Shown here: one piece after another, positions 61,878 to 64,000 of the stretch
How the letters are laid out: the number at the start of each line of letters is the position of its first letter
Position numbering within the stretch: the stretch's first letter is position 1
Assembly: GCF_014256275.1 (NCBI RefSeq)
Contig: NZ_JACCFE010000002.1
Location: forward strand, 5,808,001 to 5,872,000
Length of the DNA: 64,000 nucleotides
DNA from: Rhodococcus sp. 4CII
GTDB lineage: Bacteria; Actinomycetota; Actinomycetes; Mycobacteriales; Mycobacteriaceae
Reading direction: 5' to 3'
The notes under the pieces: model-generated
What the model was told of the DNA's origin: nothing
The model's database searches: none
The model's input: only the letters and a program-made list of their open reading frames with translations
Made by a program: the position numbers and the translations under genes

Positions 61878-62091
61878 AGCGGCACGCCGCGTGGCGAGGA
61901 TTCGCGCGAGCCGTGGCATCTGCAGAACTGATGCACTACCCCGGATCTTTGTGCTGTACAGATTTGCCGGGTGCGGACGAGAGTGGTGACCGGCATCACT
62001 GCAACGTTGCCGACGAAGCCTGACACCGCGCCGACCGAAAACCGGTAGTACGCAAGCACATTCCTATCGACTCCAGCAACGAGGTGCACCG

Positions 62092-63621
62092 ATGAGCGAC
62101 AACACCCCCACCGTCCTGGCGGACGAACAGACACGACATCTCGAGAAGTCCCTCGGCCGTTTCGACATCGTCTTCCTCATCGTCGCGGCGGTGGTGTCGG
62201 TCGAGGTCCTCGGTCAGGTGTCCACGTTCGGCGCGGAGACGTTCACCTGGGCGCTCGTTCTCGCCGTATTCTTCCTCCTGCCGTACGGCCTGATCTTCGC
62301 CGAGATCGGCAGCACGTTCACCGGTGAAGGCGGGGCCTACGTGTGGGTGCGGCGAGCGTTCGGCCGTCCGCTCGCCGCGCTCGCGTCGCTGCTGACGTGG
62401 GTGACCCAGCCCGTGTGGGTCGGCGGATCGATGGCGTTCATCGCCGCCGAGACGTGGAACCACTACGTCAGCGCCTTCGAGGAAGGCTCGGTGACGGACT
62501 ACCTCTTCAAACTCGTCTTCATCTGGCTGACGGTGCTCGCCGCCGTGGTGAGTCTCGCACGGGGCAAATGGATTCCGACGATCGGCGCGTTCCTGAAGAT
62601 CGCCTTCCTGCTGTTCTTCCTCGTCACCACGGGGATCTACGCCGCGAAGAACGGATTCGCCGGCATTTCCGCGGGAGACTTCAGCCCCACCCTCACCGGG
62701 CTCCTCGGCGTCACACCGCTGCTGCTGTTCTCCTACCTCGGTTTCGAATCCGGCAACAGCGCCGCCGGCGAAATGAAGAACCCCGCCCGCGACGTCCCGA
62801 TCTCCATCGCCCGCGCCTGCGGCATCGCCGCCGCGTCGTACCTGCTGCCGATCTTCGCGATCCTCCTCGTGGTGCCCGCGGACGACATCACCGGTGTCGG
62901 CGGCCTCCTCGAGGCGGTCGCGACCGTATACAGCGTCTACGGTCCCGCCGCACCCGTCATGCTGACCGTGACCGGAGTGATCTTCGCGGTGATCCTGATG
63001 ACCCAGGGGGCGGCGTGGATGATCATCAGCGACCGCATGCAGGCGATGGCCGCCGCGGACGGCGCCTTCTTCGGCGGGTTCTTCGGCCGATTCCATCCGC
63101 GCCTCGGAACACCGGTGCGCGTCAACTTCCTGTCCGGCGTCGTCGCCACCGCGTTCATGATCGCCGCCATGCAGATCACCGGCTCCGGTGGCTCCGTCTT
63201 CGCGGTGGTGCTGACGATCTCGATCTCGACGTTCCTGCTCAGCTACCTGATCGTCATCCCGTCCGCGATCCGGCTGCGCACGCACTTCCCGGACGTCGCG
63301 CGGCCGTTCCGGGTTCCCACCGGAAACGCCGGCTTCCGCCTCCTCGGCGGTCTCTGCTTCGCCTGGGTGCTGCTCGGTTCCTGGGTGGCGGTGTTCCCGG
63401 GCACGCTGGAATCGCTGTTCGGCCTCGACTACGACTTCGACGACATCTGGGGCGTGAGCCAGTCGACGTTCGAACTGTTCACCCTCGGGACGCTGGCCGT
63501 GCTCGCGCTCCTCGGCGCGATCGGGTACATGCGCGGCAAGTCCGTCCGCTCCGCGACCGGTCCGCGTTCCGTGCGCGAAGACGAACCGGACCCCGACCTC
63601 GCGAAGGCCGACGTCCGGTAA
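62092..63621 (+). CDS. APC-family amino acid/amine permease
   Basis: The 509-residue protein has about 12 membrane helices. It shows the APC tracts FAEIGSTFTGEGGAYVWVRRAFGR (parts at about 77-100) and FSYLGFESGNSAAGEMKNPARD, as in glutamate:GABA-antiporter-like carriers. GAGGTG lies 7 bases before the ATG. By position it may import the amine oxidised by the divergent operon; the substrate is not shown by sequence. The preceding 214 bases hold no gene but a 10-base palindrome, GCAACGTTGC (62001-62010). Confidence 0.87.
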   Translation: MSDNTPTVLADEQTRHLEKSLGRFDIVFLIVAAVVSVEVLGQVSTFGAETFTWALVLAVFFLLPYGLIFAEIGSTFTGEGGAYVWVRRAFGRPLAALASLLTWVTQPVWVGGSMAFIAAETWNHYVSAFEEGSVTDYLFKLVFIWLTVLAAVVSLARGKWIPTIGAFLKIAFLLFFLVTTGIYAAKNGFAGISAGDFSPTLTGLLGVTPLLLFSYLGFESGNSAAGEMKNPARDVPISIARACGIAAASYLLPIFAILLVVPADDITGVGGLLEAVATVYSVYGPAAPVMLTVTGVIFAVILMTQGAAWMIISDRMQAMAAADGAFFGGFFGRFHPRLGTPVRVNFLSGVVATAFMIAAMQITGSGGSVFAVVLTISISTFLLSYLIVIPSAIRLRTHFPDVARPFRVPTGNAGFRLLGGLCFAWVLLGSWVAVFPGTLESLFGLDYDFDDIWGVSQSTFELFTLGTLAVLALLGAIGYMRGKSVRSATGPRSVREDEPDPDLAKADVR

Positions 63622-63707
63622 TGGTGCCGCATCCGGCGCGGGTGTCGTTAGTGGCTCCCCGGTCGGAGACCTGCCATCCTGGTGGCCTCAGATCCCGAGG
63701 AGAGCGC

Positions 63708-64000
63708 ATGCAACGACGACCCGACGTGACGTTGACCCAGCTCAGATATTTCGTCGAGGCCGCGAACTTCTCCAGCATGACGAAGGCCGCCGACGAACTG
63801 ATGGTCGCGCAATCGGCGGTGTCCTCGGCGATCTCCCAGCTCGAGCACCAGATCGGCACCCAGCTGTTCATCCGGCAACGGTCCCGCGGGCTGGTTCTCA
63901 CGGCGGCGGGGGAGGAAATGCTCCGCGACACCCGCAGCGTCCTGGCCCATCTCGGGGAGGTTCTCGATGCGGCGCGCGGCCACGAGGACAACGTCCGCGG
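63708..64000 (+). CDS. LysR-family regulator (partial, runs off the right edge)
   Basis: The 97 visible residues hold the LysR winged helix (TLTQLRYFVEAANFSSMTKAAD, residues about 8-29, then AQSAVSSAISQLEHQIGTQLF). The effector domain lies outside the window. GAGGAGAG precedes the ATG. It is 86 bases after the APC permease, on the same strand. Confidence 0.9.
   Translation, partial: MQRRPDVTLTQLRYFVEAANFSSMTKAADELMVAQSAVSSAISQLEHQIGTQLFIRQRSRGLVLTAAGEEMLRDTRSVLAHLGEVLDAARGHEDNVR

Noticed and set aside
62001..62010. GCAACGTTGC palindrome before the APC permease as another IclR site
   Set aside because: The half-sites are inverted relative to GTTGC-N7-GCAAC and have no spacer, so it is not the same motif; ten-base palindromes also arise by chance at this length.

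Overview
This is a GC-rich actinobacterial chromosome segment, most likely from a large-genome Rhodococcus (R. jostii/opacus type). The evidence is a WhiB protein, an F420-type LLM flavoprotein, a Ddn-type deazaflavin protein, two IclR regulators, many GTG/TTG starts, pervasive ATGA stop-start overlaps and an actinobacterial cysteine-type leader peptide. Genus is inferred from gene content only. There are no rRNA or tRNA genes, insertion sequences, prophage genes or CRISPR arrays.

Region 1 (1-23.4 kb) is a complete choline / glycine-betaine degradation island. Choline oxidase (codA) and betaine aldehyde dehydrogenase make betaine, and a BCCT carrier imports it. A Rieske oxygenase (GbcA-like), with a separate Rieske ferredoxin and a BphA4-type reductase, removes the first methyl group. 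A dimethylglycine oxidase/dehydrogenase removes the second, heterotetrameric sarcosine oxidase (soxBDAG) the third, and glyA converts glycine to serine. C1 units released on tetrahydrofolate pass to a module of a FolD-like dehydrogenase without the catalytic lysine, an Fch-type cyclohydrolase and PurU, giving formate. Two regulatory codes are readable. A palindrome TGATATATCA lies just downstream of the -10 of three promoters (glyA-sox, purU, dmg operon), beside a GntR gene. A 17-bp motif GTTGC-N7-GCAAC lies upstream of the two Rieske-protein genes, beside an IclR gene.

Region 2 (23.3-29.1 kb) holds a HGGYW alpha/beta hydrolase fused to an unusual N-terminal domain, a truncated DHFR-like gene, an XRE/MmyB regulator, an LLM oxidoreductase, whiB, malic enzyme and a six-helix membrane protein. 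Region 3 (29.1-42.6 kb) is a catabolic cluster on the minus strand: a PDR-type reductase, cytochrome P450, MoaF-like protein, cupin, esterase and AhpD-like protein, under a large ATPase-LuxR regulator. Next to it are a decayed AraC gene, a MocR regulator, a relic of a cupin gene with an internal deletion, a quinone oxidoreductase, an MFS carrier and an NmrA-like protein.

Region 4 (42.6-45.6 kb) is a kynA-kynU-paaX-like tryptophan degradation operon. Region 5 (45.6-53.6 kb) is a very large glutamate synthase in an operon with a CysJ-like NADPH flavoprotein and a flavodoxin instead of gltD. Region 6 (53.8-57 kb) holds a Ddn-like protein, a DAACS symporter behind a cysteine-type leader peptide with a hairpin, a 2OG-Fe(II) oxygenase and a GNAT fragment. 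Region 7 (57-64 kb) is an amine-oxidation locus: aldehyde dehydrogenase, cupin, a 6-S-cysteinyl-FMN / 4Fe-4S dehydrogenase of the TMADH family whose pocket residues point to histamine dehydrogenase, a TetR gene with a 23-bp palindrome at its start, an APC permease and the start of a LysR gene.
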